DNA of 59,776 bases, taken from positions 1-59,776 of the forward strand of contig VBEC01000029.1 of NCBI GenBank assembly GCA_005883615.1, given 5' to 3'. The position numbers and the translations under genes were made by a program. Shown in pieces: positions 1 through 8,218 of this stretch (position 1 is its first letter; the number at the start of each line of letters is the position of its first letter). The notes beneath the pieces are model-generated. The model worked only from the letters and a program-made list of their open reading frames with translations, ran no database searches and was not told the origin of the DNA. The stretch comes from Chloroflexota bacterium (lineage in GTDB: Bacteria > Chloroflexota > Limnocylindria > Limnocylindrales > CSP1-4).

Positions 1-687
1 GCCGAGAAGGTGCGCGAAAAGGCACGACGCATGGCAGCCCACATGCTGGAGGCCGCTGTCGACGACGTCGAAGTCGATGGCCCGAACTATTCGGTGCGCG
101 GCTCCCCGGACAAGAAGAAGACGATCCAGGAGATCGCCTTTGCGCTCGATCTCGGCTTCGACGTGCCGGAGGGCATGGAGCCGTTCCTCGACGAGACGGC
201 GTATTACGACGCCCCGAACTGCACGTTCCCGTTCGGAACCCACATCGCGATCGTCGAGGTCGACCAGGAGACCGGACAGGTCGAGCTCGTGCGCTACATC
301 GCGGTCGACGACGTCGGCAACAAGATCAACCCAATGGTCGTGGACGGCCAGATCCACGGGGGCATCGCCCAGGGCGTCGGCCAGGCGCTTTGGGAGCGAG
401 CCGTCTATGGGGAGGATGGTCAGCTCCTTTCGGGCTCGATGCTCGACTATGCGGTGCCGCGCGCTGGCTGGTTCCCGAATTTCGAGCTTGACGAGACGGT
501 CACGCCGTCGCCGGTCAACCCGCTGGGAGTCAAGGGGGTCGGCGAGACGGGCACGATCGCTTCCCCTCCTGCGGTCGCCAACGCCGTCATCGATGCGCTT
601 GCCTCCTTTGGCATCCGTCATCTGGACATGCCGTTCACGCCACAGACCGTCTGGCGTGCCATGCAGGGCCGGGAGGTGAAAGCATGA
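1..687 (+). CDS. coxL: CO dehydrogenase-type molybdenum hydroxylase large subunit, C-terminal part (partial)
   Basis: This is the C-terminal end of the molybdopterin-binding large subunit of the CO dehydrogenase/xanthine dehydrogenase family; the reading frame is open at the left window edge, so the true start is outside. Visible family features are the GGIAQGVGQAL helix and the GVGE motif. The glutamate of that motif (nt 544-546) matches the active-site base of the family. The active-site loop that separates form I (AYxCSFR) from form II (AYRGAGR) lies upstream and cannot be read, so CO oxidation is not proven. The stop overlaps the next start (ATGA). The order large subunit then FAD subunit fits form II clusters (S-L-M) rather than form I (M-S-L); no small iron-sulfur subunit gene is in the window. 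Confidence 0.9.
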   Translation, partial: AEKVREKARRMAAHMLEAAVDDVEVDGPNYSVRGSPDKKKTIQEIAFALDLGFDVPEGMEPFLDETAYYDAPNCTFPFGTHIAIVEVDQETGQVELVRYIAVDDVGNKINPMVVDGQIHGGIAQGVGQALWERAVYGEDGQLLSGSMLDYAVPRAGWFPNFELDETVTPSPVNPLGVKGVGETGTIASPPAVANAVIDALASFGIRHLDMPFTPQTVWRAMQGREVKA

Positions 688-1559
688 TTCCCGCGGCGTT
701 CGCCTACGAACGGCCGAAGAGCCTCGACGAGGCGCTCGGCCTGATCTCCCAGGACGGTGCCGCCACGAAGGTCCTGGCCGGCGGGCAGAGCATCCTGCCC
801 CTGTTAAAGCTTCGGCTCGCGTCGGTCGATCGGCTGGTCGACATCGGCCGGATCGAGGAGCTCCGCGGGGTGCGCCAGGCGGCCGACGGCAGCTTTGCCA
901 TCGGGGCCGCGACGACCTACTCGGAGCTGATCGATTCGCCGGTCACCGCCCTCGCCTGCATGGCCGACGCGCTGCCCACCATCGGAGACGTGCAGGTCCG
1001 CAACCGCGGCACGATCGGCGGAGCTATCGCCCATGCGGACCCTGCATCCGACCTACCGGCCGTTCTGCTAGCGCTGGATGCGGCCGTGATCGCTCGATCC
1101 AAGCGAGGCGAGCGGACGATCCCGATTACGTCCTTCTTCATCGGCCCGTTCGAGTCGGCCCTCGAGACGGACGAGATCATCACCGAGATCCGCCTCATGG
1201 CTCCGTCGGACGACTACGGCTCCGCCTATGTGAGCATCGAGCAGCAGGCATCGGGCTACGCCATCGCCGGCGTCGCAGCGGTCCTCGGTCACAGCGGGGA
1301 GGTGATGGGCAGCACGCTCATCGAGGACATTCGTGTCGGGGTCACGGGCGTCGGGGATCGCGCCTACAGGGCATCGGCCGTGGAGGCTGCCCTTCGCGGC
1401 ACCGACTGCAGTCATGATCGGATCGCCAGAGCAGCCAGGCAGGCCACCGAAGGGGTCCAGGTCAACAGCGACATCCACGCCGATCGCGAGTACCGCACGG
1501 CCATGGCGGAAGTCCTCGTGCGGCGCGCAATCGAGGCCGCGCGGGCCCGGTCGGCCTGA
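684..1559 (+). CDS. coxM: CO dehydrogenase-type FAD-binding medium subunit
   Basis: 291-residue FAD subunit that would pass electrons from the iron-sulfur subunit to a quinone or other acceptor. The FAD-binding motifs of the family are clear: AGGQS at residues 32-36 and TIGG at 110-113, the latter followed by AHADPASDLP. The C-terminal CO dehydrogenase flavoprotein domain follows from about residue 180. Length is normal for CoxM (about 290). The ATG overlaps the large-subunit stop by four bases, so the two are translationally coupled. Substrate specificity is set by the large subunit, whose diagnostic part is outside the window. Confidence 0.92.
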   Translation: MIPAAFAYERPKSLDEALGLISQDGAATKVLAGGQSILPLLKLRLASVDRLVDIGRIEELRGVRQAADGSFAIGAATTYSELIDSPVTALACMADALPTIGDVQVRNRGTIGGAIAHADPASDLPAVLLALDAAVIARSKRGERTIPITSFFIGPFESALETDEIITEIRLMAPSDDYGSAYVSIEQQASGYAIAGVAAVLGHSGEVMGSTLIEDIRVGVTGVGDRAYRASAVEAALRGTDCSHDRIARAARQATEGVQVNSDIHADREYRTAMAEVLVRRAIEAARARSA

Positions 1560-1587
1560 CCGACAACCGCACGCTGCCGGACTGGGC

Positions 1588-2628
1588 GTGCACCTCGAGT
1601 ACCTCGAAACGCGCGCTCGGCCTCGGGAAGACCTCGAGGGCGCCGTGCTGACCCGCGACCTCGTCGTGGACGGCGAGCGCTGGTCCAAGGGTCGCCGGTT
1701 GACCGCGCGCGATCTGGATCGGCTTGGGGCGTTCGACGGTGAGGTTGGGGTGGTGCTCGTCCCGGAGGCAGGCGATCTGCACGAGGATGACGCTGCGCTG
1801 CGCCTGGCCGACGCTGTGGCCGGACCGAACCTGGAGCGGCGAGGCCCCTCGCAGAGTCGGGTCGATCTGGTGGCCGCCGCGAGTGGTGTCCTGCACGTTC
1901 GAATCGCCGAATTGGAGCGCCTCAACCGCATCGACCCGCTTGAGGTGTTCACGGCGCTCGACGGCCAGGTCGTCGAGCGGGGGATGCTCGTGGCCAGCGT
2001 GAAGGTCGCGCCGCACCTCGTTCCCGCGGAACTCGTGACCGCAGGGGCCCGGATCGCGGCCTTTGGACGCCGTGCGCTCGTCTGGGTCGCTCCATTCGTC
2101 CCAATGCGGGTCGCGGTCGTGGTCAAGGAGTCGATTCACGCCCCAGCGAGGCAGCGCTTCGAGGCGAGCGTTCGGACCAAGGTCGAGAGCCTGGGCTCCA
2201 GCGTGCGGTCATTTGAGTACGTGGAGGACGAGAACAAGGCGGTCGAGCGCGCGCTGTCCGCGGCGACGACCGGCCGGGGGAAGGCTGACCTGGTCCTGAC
2301 CGCAGGAGGCCGAAGCACGGACCCCGCGGATCCTTTCTTCGTCGCAATCGCGGCGCTCGGTGGCCGGATGGTCCGTCGAGGCGTGCCCGCGCATCCAGGG
2401 TCGATGCTCTGGCTCGCGCGGATCGGTCGGACGGGCATCGTTGGCCTTCCGACCTGTGGCGCTTACTCGAAGGCGACCGCCGCCGACCTGGTGCTGCCGC
2501 GACTGCTGACGGGGGAGCCGGTGAGCGCGCGGACCGTGGCCCCGCTTGGCCACGGCGGGATCCTGACGCGGGATATGCGCTTCCGCTTTCCGGCCTACGC
2601 GCGCGAGCTGGAGGCTCCGGAAGGGTAG
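1588..2628 (+). CDS. Molybdopterin-binding (MoeA-like) protein of the cox cluster
   Basis: About 346 residues from a GTG start. The C-terminal half resembles the MoCF_biosynth (MoeA/MogA) molybdopterin-binding domain: a VVVK-type first strand, an LVLTAGGRSTD segment like the TGG-S-x-D region of MoeA, and a late GLPTCG segment like the GLPGNP region. It probably handles molybdopterin or Mo cofactor for the hydroxylase encoded upstream. The start is uncertain: GTG at 1588 is the first plausible codon after the coxM stop and keeps the whole recognisable N-terminus, but no strong ribosome binding site is visible. It is not a standard full-length MoeA, and an exact role in cofactor insertion is inference from context. 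Confidence 0.75.
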   Translation: MHLEYLETRARPREDLEGAVLTRDLVVDGERWSKGRRLTARDLDRLGAFDGEVGVVLVPEAGDLHEDDAALRLADAVAGPNLERRGPSQSRVDLVAAASGVLHVRIAELERLNRIDPLEVFTALDGQVVERGMLVASVKVAPHLVPAELVTAGARIAAFGRRALVWVAPFVPMRVAVVVKESIHAPARQRFEASVRTKVESLGSSVRSFEYVEDENKAVERALSAATTGRGKADLVLTAGGRSTDPADPFFVAIAALGGRMVRRGVPAHPGSMLWLARIGRTGIVGLPTCGAYSKATAADLVLPRLLTGEPVSARTVAPLGHGGILTRDMRFRFPAYARELEAPEG

Positions 2629-2829
2629 GCGGCCACTTGGGTTGCCGGCGATCGCGCTCGTGCATCGTCCGGCAACGATCCATGCGAGACATCGAGGGCG
2701 AACGTGGGTTTCGGCGAGGATGTCCCGCACGCCGCCCCCCGATCTGATGCACGCCGGCAATCACCGCCGGGCGAGTTGGCGGCCGATGGCCGCGGGGGCC
2801 TCCGAGGAAGCCCGGTGTAGAGTTCCGGC
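2629..2829. other. Intergenic gap inside the cox cluster
   Basis: About 200 bases separate the MPT-binding gene from coxD, the largest gap in the cluster. Apart from the -10-like box just before coxD I see no hairpin with a U-tract and no small ORF with a ribosome binding site. This gap probably marks the start of a second transcript for the maturation genes. Confidence 0.5.
2818..2823 (+). promoter_or_regulatory. -10-like box TAGAGT, leaderless start of coxD
   Basis: TAGAGT ends exactly six bases before the GTG of coxD, which would place the transcription start on or next to the start codon. No -35 consensus is clear. The same box and spacing occurs before 16685. Confidence 0.5.
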
Positions 2830-3750
2830 GTGACCGACGAGCTCACCGACACACCTGGCGCGGGCTCCATCGAGCAGCTCCAGCGGGACTTTCGAAGCCA
2901 CGACTACATCTGCGATCGGTCCCTCGCGACAGCCGTCTTCCTGGCTCTCCAGCTTCGCCGGCCGCTGCTGCTCGAGGGCGAGGCCGGCGTCGGCAAGACG
3001 GAACTGGCAAAGGTCCTCGCCACGACCCTCGGCTCGCGTCTGGTTCGCCTCCAGTGCTACGAGGGGCTGGACGTCAACACCGCGGTCTACGAGTGGAACT
3101 ATCCCCGCCAGATGCTCGAGATCCGCCTGCTGGAGGCGCGTGGCGAGATCGACCGCGCAAAGGCCCACGACATTTTCGGGCCCGAATTCCTGATCAAGCG
3201 CCCGCTCCTGCAGGCGCTCGAGTCCGACGGGGAGGCCGAGCCGCCGGTGCTCCTGATCGACGAGATCGACCGCGCGGACGAGGAGTTCGAGGCCTATCTC
3301 CTCGAGATCCTGTCCGACTTTCAGGTCACCGTGCCCGAGATCGGCACCATTCGGACCGACCGCCCGCCGCGAGTCATCCTGACCTCGAATCGGACCCGCG
3401 AGGTCCACGATGCCCTCAAGCGCCGGTGTCTCTACCACTGGATCGACTATCCGAGCCTGACCCGCGAGATCGAGATCGTGCGCGCGCGCGTGCCCGATGC
3501 CCCGGACCGCCTGGCTGCCCAGGTTGTCGGATTCGTGCAGCGGCTACGTGAGGCAGATCTGACCAAGGTGCCCGGCGTTGCGGAAACGCTCGATTGGGCT
3601 GCCGCCCTCCTCGCACTTGGCCAGCTGGAGCTTCGCCCGGAGGTGGTCGACGAGACGCTGGGGGTCGTGCTCAAGTACGAGGAAGACATCCGCCGGATCA
3701 GGGGCGATACCGCGCGCACCTATCTCGCCGAGGTGGCCGCGAGTGGCTGA
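2830..3750 (+). CDS. coxD: MoxR-type AAA+ ATPase CoxD
   Basis: 306-residue AAA+ ATPase of the MoxR/CoxD family. Walker A is GEAGVGKT (residues 50-57), Walker B is LLIDEIDRA (about 142-150), and a sensor-1-like ILTSNRTRE is followed by RRCLYHW, the usual order in CoxD. In carboxydotrophs CoxD works with the VWA protein CoxE to mature the Cu/Mo centre of CO dehydrogenase; here the role is inferred from homology and from coxE directly downstream, whose GTG starts before the coxD stop. GTG at 2830 is supported by the -10 box at a leaderless distance. Confidence 0.9.
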   Translation: MTDELTDTPGAGSIEQLQRDFRSHDYICDRSLATAVFLALQLRRPLLLEGEAGVGKTELAKVLATTLGSRLVRLQCYEGLDVNTAVYEWNYPRQMLEIRLLEARGEIDRAKAHDIFGPEFLIKRPLLQALESDGEAEPPVLLIDEIDRADEEFEAYLLEILSDFQVTVPEIGTIRTDRPPRVILTSNRTREVHDALKRRCLYHWIDYPSLTREIEIVRARVPDAPDRLAAQVVGFVQRLREADLTKVPGVAETLDWAAALLALGQLELRPEVVDETLGVVLKYEEDIRRIRGDTARTYLAEVAASG

Positions 3751-5152
3751 ACCAGAGCGAAGTCGCATTTCGGGAGACGAACTGCTCGCCGCGTCCGTGC
3801 GCTTTGGGCGCGAACTGAGAAGGGCGGGATTGGCGATCGATCTGGGCGCGGCAATCGACTTCGCGCGTGCGCTCGGCCTGGTGGACATCGGACAGCGCGA
3901 CGAGGTGCGCGCTGCCGGCGCGACCGTCTTCGTGCGACGGCGCGACGATCTGCCGACGTACGACACGGTCTTCGATCGATTCTGGCGGCGACGCGGCCAG
4001 AGCCTGGAATCCGAGGGACCAACAGTTGGTCCGCACTCGAAAGACCTCGCGGTAGGCGACGATGGCGATGCGGAGGCCGAAGGCGCAGACCCCGCGCGGC
4101 GACGGACGGGCAATGAGGGCCAGCGGCTGCGCGGCACCAGCGACGAGGACGTCGACCAGGGCTCGCCGGTCGAGGGCGTTGTCATCGCGCCCGACGCGTA
4201 CAGCGCCGGGGAGATCATCCGGCGCACATCCTTCGACCAGATGACCGCCGCGGAGCTCCGGGACGCCGAGCGCTTCATCGACCTGCTCGCGCCGCGACTG
4301 GAGCTGCGCCGGACGCGTCGCCATGAGCTCCACGCGCATGGCCGCCGCCTCGCGCCCCGGGCGATGTTCCGTCGCAACCTCGCGACTGGCGGCGACCTTG
4401 CGACGTGGGTCTGGCAGCGCCCGACGCGCCGGCCTCGCCCGATCGTCGTGCTGTGCGACATCAGCGGCTCGATGGAGCGCCACTCTCGCGTGCTGCTGCG
4501 CTTCGTCCAGGCGCTGGCCGCGTCCAACGCCGTCCGCACCGAGGCGTTCGTGTTCGGGACGCGGCTCACGCGCGTCACCCGCCTGCTGCGTGACCGCGAC
4601 CGTGATCGCGCTCTCGCGCGGGTCGCCGACTCGGTCACGGACTGGGCTGGAGGGACCCGGATCGGCGACAGCTTCCGGCAGTTCAACCTGCGCTGGGCGC
4701 GAAGGGTCCTCCGGTCGAGCGGCGTCGTGATCGTGGCGAGCGACGGCTGGGATCGAGGCGAGGCGAGCCTCGTCGGCGAGGAAACCGCGCGCCTCCGCCG
4801 GAACTGTCACCGCTTGATCTGGCTCAACCCGCTGGCCGGGATGGCGGGCTACCAGCCACTCGCCGCGGGCATGGCCGCCGCGTATCCGTACATCGATGAC
4901 TTCGTGGCGGCGGGCACCCTTGCCAGCCTCGAGCGCCTCGCGGAGCTGCTGGCCGCGAGCTCGCCCGACCGTTCGCGAGGCCTGGGCCACCCGCGTCGGC
5001 GCGGGGTGGGGGAGGGCAGCACGAGCTGGAGCGTCCTCGAGGCGCCAGGCTCCGCCGCCCGATCGGCCTCTCGTCCCGCCTCCCGCGCGCCCGCGGTCCT
5101 GCCCGTGCGTGGCTCGGATCGGTCGGTCGCTCGGCCGCTTGGGAGAAGGTAG
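3743..5152 (+). CDS. coxE: VWA-domain protein CoxE
   Basis: 469 residues from GTG 3743, overlapping the coxD stop by eight bases. The C-terminal half is a von Willebrand A domain with the MIDAS motif DISGS starting at about residue 239 and a late ASDGWDRG segment typical of CoxE. The middle (about residues 90-150) is acidic, low-complexity and probably disordered. CoxE is the adaptor partner of the CoxD ATPase in assembling the active site of CO dehydrogenase-type enzymes. The last 60 residues are basic, rich in proline and serine, and not conserved by eye. Confidence 0.88.
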   Translation: MAEPERSRISGDELLAASVRFGRELRRAGLAIDLGAAIDFARALGLVDIGQRDEVRAAGATVFVRRRDDLPTYDTVFDRFWRRRGQSLESEGPTVGPHSKDLAVGDDGDAEAEGADPARRRTGNEGQRLRGTSDEDVDQGSPVEGVVIAPDAYSAGEIIRRTSFDQMTAAELRDAERFIDLLAPRLELRRTRRHELHAHGRRLAPRAMFRRNLATGGDLATWVWQRPTRRPRPIVVLCDISGSMERHSRVLLRFVQALAASNAVRTEAFVFGTRLTRVTRLLRDRDRDRALARVADSVTDWAGGTRIGDSFRQFNLRWARRVLRSSGVVIVASDGWDRGEASLVGEETARLRRNCHRLIWLNPLAGMAGYQPLAAGMAAAYPYIDDFVAAGTLASLERLAELLAASSPDRSRGLGHPRRRGVGEGSTSWSVLEAPGSAARSASRPASRAPAVLPVRGSDRSVARPLGRR

Positions 5153-5154
5153 CC

Positions 5155-6261
5155 ATGAAGGAGCTGGTGGACACGATCCGGACCTGGCAGACCGAGGGGG
5201 TCGGATTCGGTCGGGCGGTCGTGATCCGGACGTTCGGATCGGCGCCGCGGCCGGAGGGCGCGGTCCTCCTGCTCGCCGATGACGGGCGGATCGCGGGCTC
5301 CGTGAGCGGCGGCTGCGTCGAGGGGGCGGCGGCCGAGGAGATCGAGCGGGCCCGCAGCGACGGTCGCTCCCGCGTGATCCGATACGGCATCAGCGACGAG
5401 CAGGCGTGGGACGTCGGTCTCGCCTGTGGCGGCACGATCGACGTCCTGATCGAACCTCGTGTCCACGACCTGGCCATCGATGCGGCGGCCGGCGAGACGG
5501 GCACGGCCGTGGTCACGCCCCTCCCACCAGACGCGCCGCCATCCGACTTCGGCCCGCACGAACCGGGCCCTGGCGCCGCCCCGGCCCAGCCACTCACGGT
5601 GAGCACCGAGGCTGCCGTCCGTTCCGGAACACTGGGCAACGCGGAGCTCGACCGTGCGCTGGTTGCCCAGGCCCTCGATGCCCTCGAGCGTGGCACCTCG
5701 CGCACCGTCCAGATCGGCGACCGCGCCCTGTTCATCGAGGCCTATCCGGTCAAACCCCGCCTGGTGGTAGTAGGGGCGGTCCAGGTCGCGCAACCGCTCG
5801 TCCGCATCGCCCATGAGCTGGGATATGAAACCGTGGTCGTGGACGGCCGCGCCTCGTTCGCGACGCCCGCTCGCTTCCCCGACGTCGATCGCCTGATCGT
5901 CGGTTGGCCGGACGAGATCGCCGATGAAATCGGACTCGGGCCGTCCGACGCGGTCGCCGTTCTGAGCCATGACGTCAAGTTCGACGAGCCGGCGATCGTC
6001 GAGGCCCTCCGGCGTGGCTGCCGGTACGTTGGAGCGGTGGGTTCGCGCAAGACGCAGGCGGAGCGCCGGACCCGGCTCCTCGAGGCGGGCGTGTCCGAGG
6101 AGGATTTGATGCGGCTGCGGGGGCCCATCGGCCTCGATCTGGGCGGTCGAGCTCCGGCCGAGACGGCCCTCGCGATCATGGCTGAGGTGCTCGCGGCAAG
6201 GTATGGCGGTTCTGGAGCCTCGATGAAGGACAAGGCACGACCCGCGCCCATCGCGGTCTGA
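5155..6261 (+). CDS. coxF: XdhC/CoxF family molybdenum-cofactor maturation protein
   Basis: 368-residue XdhC-family protein. The N-terminal XdhC/CoxI domain carries SVSGGCVEG (around residue 50). The C-terminal Rossmann-like domain has VVVGAVQVA, a variant of the usual GAGHVA loop, and the family ending GLDLGGRAPAE. XdhC proteins bind Mo cofactor and pass it to the hydroxylase, sometimes after sulfuration. The start lies two bases after the coxE stop and has an AGAAGG ribosome binding site overlapping the end of coxE. A spacer of about 50 residues rich in Pro/Ala (around residues 115-160) sits between the domains. Confidence 0.88.
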   Translation: MKELVDTIRTWQTEGVGFGRAVVIRTFGSAPRPEGAVLLLADDGRIAGSVSGGCVEGAAAEEIERARSDGRSRVIRYGISDEQAWDVGLACGGTIDVLIEPRVHDLAIDAAAGETGTAVVTPLPPDAPPSDFGPHEPGPGAAPAQPLTVSTEAAVRSGTLGNAELDRALVAQALDALERGTSRTVQIGDRALFIEAYPVKPRLVVVGAVQVAQPLVRIAHELGYETVVVDGRASFATPARFPDVDRLIVGWPDEIADEIGLGPSDAVAVLSHDVKFDEPAIVEALRRGCRYVGAVGSRKTQAERRTRLLEAGVSEEDLMRLRGPIGLDLGGRAPAETALAIMAEVLAARYGGSGASMKDKARPAPIAV

Positions 6262-6292
6262 CGGGCGGCCCACGCCAATCCGCACGACATCG

Positions 6293-7723
6293 ATGCGCGC
6301 TGCCGGCATCATCCTCGCCGCCGGCGCCTCCTCGCGCTTCGGCGAGGTCAAGGCGATCGCACCGTTTCAGGGTCGCCCGCTCCTTCAGTACGCGATCGAT
6401 GCGGCCGCGGCTGCCGGGCTTGCCGAAACGGTCGTCGTCCTCGGGGCATCCGCGGACCGGGTGCTGGCCGCCCTCGGCGAACAGTCCGCTCGCGTCGTCG
6501 TGAATCCGACGCCCGAGCTCGGCCTGTCGAGCTCTCTCAAGCTCGCGCTGGCCGCCCTCCCTCACGATGTCGACGCCGCGGCGATCCTGTTGGGAGACCA
6601 GCCGACAGTCCGGGCAGACGTCATCCGCAAGCTCCTGGCCGCCGCGGAGGGAACCGATGCACCAATCGTCGCGCCGCGTTATGCCGGTGGCGGTGGCGCC
6701 AATCCCGTTGTGCTGAGGAGGCGCGGCTGGTCGCTGCTCGACGGGGTCGAGGGCGATCGTGGGCTCGCGTCCGTCATCGCCCGGCACCCGGAGCTGGTCC
6801 ATGAGGTCGCGGTCGCCGGTCAAAATCCCGACGTGGATACGCCGGCTGACCTGGCCGCCCTCGAGGCTGAGTCGGCCTGGGCGGCACGCGTCCGGGCGAA
6901 TCGCGAACAGGTCGATCGGTTGCGCGAGGTACCCGACGGACGCGACTTCTACGCGAGCGTCAGCGCGATCTTCCGAGCCGATCCTCGCCGCACCAACGAC
7001 CCAGTCCTGGACCGCATGCTGCGCCTCGCCGAGCCCTTCGACGTCTGGCTCGACATCGGGGCTGGCGCCGGCCGCTACGCCCTGCCGCTTGCTTTGGCGG
7101 TTCGCGAGGTCATCGCCGTGGAGCCTTCGGATTCGATGCTGGCCGGTCTTCGTGATGGCGCCCGCGACGCTGGCGTCCACAACGTCCGGATCGTTCAGGA
7201 GCGCTGGCCGCCGAAGACCGTGGGGCGTCGAGGCGAGAGGCAAGGAGAGATCCTCGCCGCAGATGTCGCCCTGATCGCTCATGTTGGGTACGACATCGAA
7301 GAGATCGGACCTTTTCTCGGCGCAATGGAGGGCGCGTCCAGTCGGCTGTGCGTCGCCGTCCTGATGGAGCGGTCGCCGGCATCGGTCGCCTACCCATTCT
7401 GGCAGGAGGCGTTCGGTGAGCCGCGCGCCCCATTGCCCGCGCTACCCGAGTTCGTCGACCTCCTGCGCGCCCGCGGTCGGAAGCCTGCCCTCGAGATGGT
7501 CGACGCTGAGCGTCGAATCTGGTCGTCCCGGGACGAGCTCCTCGGCTTCCTCCGGCGTCAGCTGTGGGTCGATCCAGGCGGCAGGAGAGACAAGCTGGTC
7601 GAGCAGCTCGTGGAGGCTCGCCTCGAGCGGGTGCCCAATGGGTTCGCGCTCGCCGGCGAAGCCAATCCCATCGGGATTGTGACGTGGGCGCGCGAGGAGC
7701 GGCAGGCAGCCGCAGGCGGCTGA
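6293..7723 (+). CDS. MocA-like cytidylyltransferase fused to a class I SAM methyltransferase
   Basis: 476-residue two-domain protein. Residues 1 to about 195 are a MobA/MocA-type nucleotidyltransferase: LAAGASSRFG at the N-terminus, a central LGDQP, then GGGGANP and a DVDTPADL ending. MocA adds CMP to molybdopterin to make the MCD cofactor used by CO dehydrogenase-type enzymes. From about residue 215 a second domain has a methyltransferase motif I (DIGAGAGR, about 253-260) and an acidic VIAVEPS strand end, so it likely binds S-adenosylmethionine. The ATG at 6293 gives the conserved N-terminus. The substrate of the methyltransferase half is unknown. I see no frameshift or internal start with a ribosome binding site, so this looks like a real fusion. 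Confidence 0.85.
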   Translation: MRAAGIILAAGASSRFGEVKAIAPFQGRPLLQYAIDAAAAAGLAETVVVLGASADRVLAALGEQSARVVVNPTPELGLSSSLKLALAALPHDVDAAAILLGDQPTVRADVIRKLLAAAEGTDAPIVAPRYAGGGGANPVVLRRRGWSLLDGVEGDRGLASVIARHPELVHEVAVAGQNPDVDTPADLAALEAESAWAARVRANREQVDRLREVPDGRDFYASVSAIFRADPRRTNDPVLDRMLRLAEPFDVWLDIGAGAGRYALPLALAVREVIAVEPSDSMLAGLRDGARDAGVHNVRIVQERWPPKTVGRRGERQGEILAADVALIAHVGYDIEEIGPFLGAMEGASSRLCVAVLMERSPASVAYPFWQEAFGEPRAPLPALPEFVDLLRARGRKPALEMVDAERRIWSSRDELLGFLRRQLWVDPGGRRDKLVEQLVEARLERVPNGFALAGEANPIGIVTWAREERQAAAGG

Positions 7724-7732
7724 CCGATCGGT

Positions 7733-7738
7733 CACGAT
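7733..7738 (+). promoter_or_regulatory. -10-like box CACGAT before coxG
   Basis: CACGAT ends six bases before the ATG at 7745, the same spacing as other candidate leaderless starts here. The match to TANNNT is weaker (C at position 1), and coxG could equally be read through from upstream. Confidence 0.3.
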
Positions 7739-7744
7739 AGAGCG

Positions 7745-8185
7745 ATGCATTTCGAAGGCACCACGCTCATCGCGGCTCCCCGAGACCGGGTCTACGCATT
7801 CCTGATGGATCCCGACCAGGTCGGCCCGTGCGGCCCCGGCGTGGAATCCATCGAGGTCGTGGACGGGACGCACTACAAGGCGCGCGCGAAGGTCGGCATC
7901 GGCTTCATCAGCGCCCGGTTTCTCGTCAACATGGAAGTCGCCGAGCAGGAGCCGCCGGTACGCGCCGTCATGAAGGCGCATGGCCAGGCGCCGGGCAGCA
8001 TCGTGGACGCCACCGCGGAGATGCAGCTGTCCGACGACGGCGACGGTGCGACACGCATGGACTGGGAGGCGGATGTCACGATCAGCGGCGCGATCGCCGG
8101 TGTGGGAGCGCGCCTCATCGAAGGAACGGCCAACAAGATGATCGCCCAGTCATTCGACTGCATCCGCACCAGGCTGGAGGCCTGA
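7745..8185 (+). CDS. coxG: CoxG-like SRPBCC (START-fold) protein
   Basis: 146-residue CoxG-family protein of the SRPBCC fold. It has the family N-terminus with I-x-A-P-R-D-x-V-Y-x-F-L-x-D-P, a central G-x-A-P-G-S and a C-terminal helix with ANKMIAQSFDCI. CoxG has been linked to membrane attachment of CO dehydrogenase and to quinone delivery in other bacteria. Here it lacks a long C-terminal extension, so membrane anchoring by this protein alone is not evident. It is the last gene of the cox cluster; the next gene is convergent. Confidence 0.88.
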   Translation: MHFEGTTLIAAPRDRVYAFLMDPDQVGPCGPGVESIEVVDGTHYKARAKVGIGFISARFLVNMEVAEQEPPVRAVMKAHGQAPGSIVDATAEMQLSDDGDGATRMDWEADVTISGAIAGVGARLIEGTANKMIAQSFDCIRTRLEA

Positions 8186-8218
8186 GGGGGTTTGGCGACG
8201 GCGCGCCGCGGCGTCCGG

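Noticed and set aside
3698-7282. Long minus-strand ORFs opposite coxE, coxF and the MocA fusion
   Set aside because: They are shadows of GC-rich coding on the plus strand: Arg/Pro/Ser-rich, no motifs, and fully antisense to well-recognised genes.
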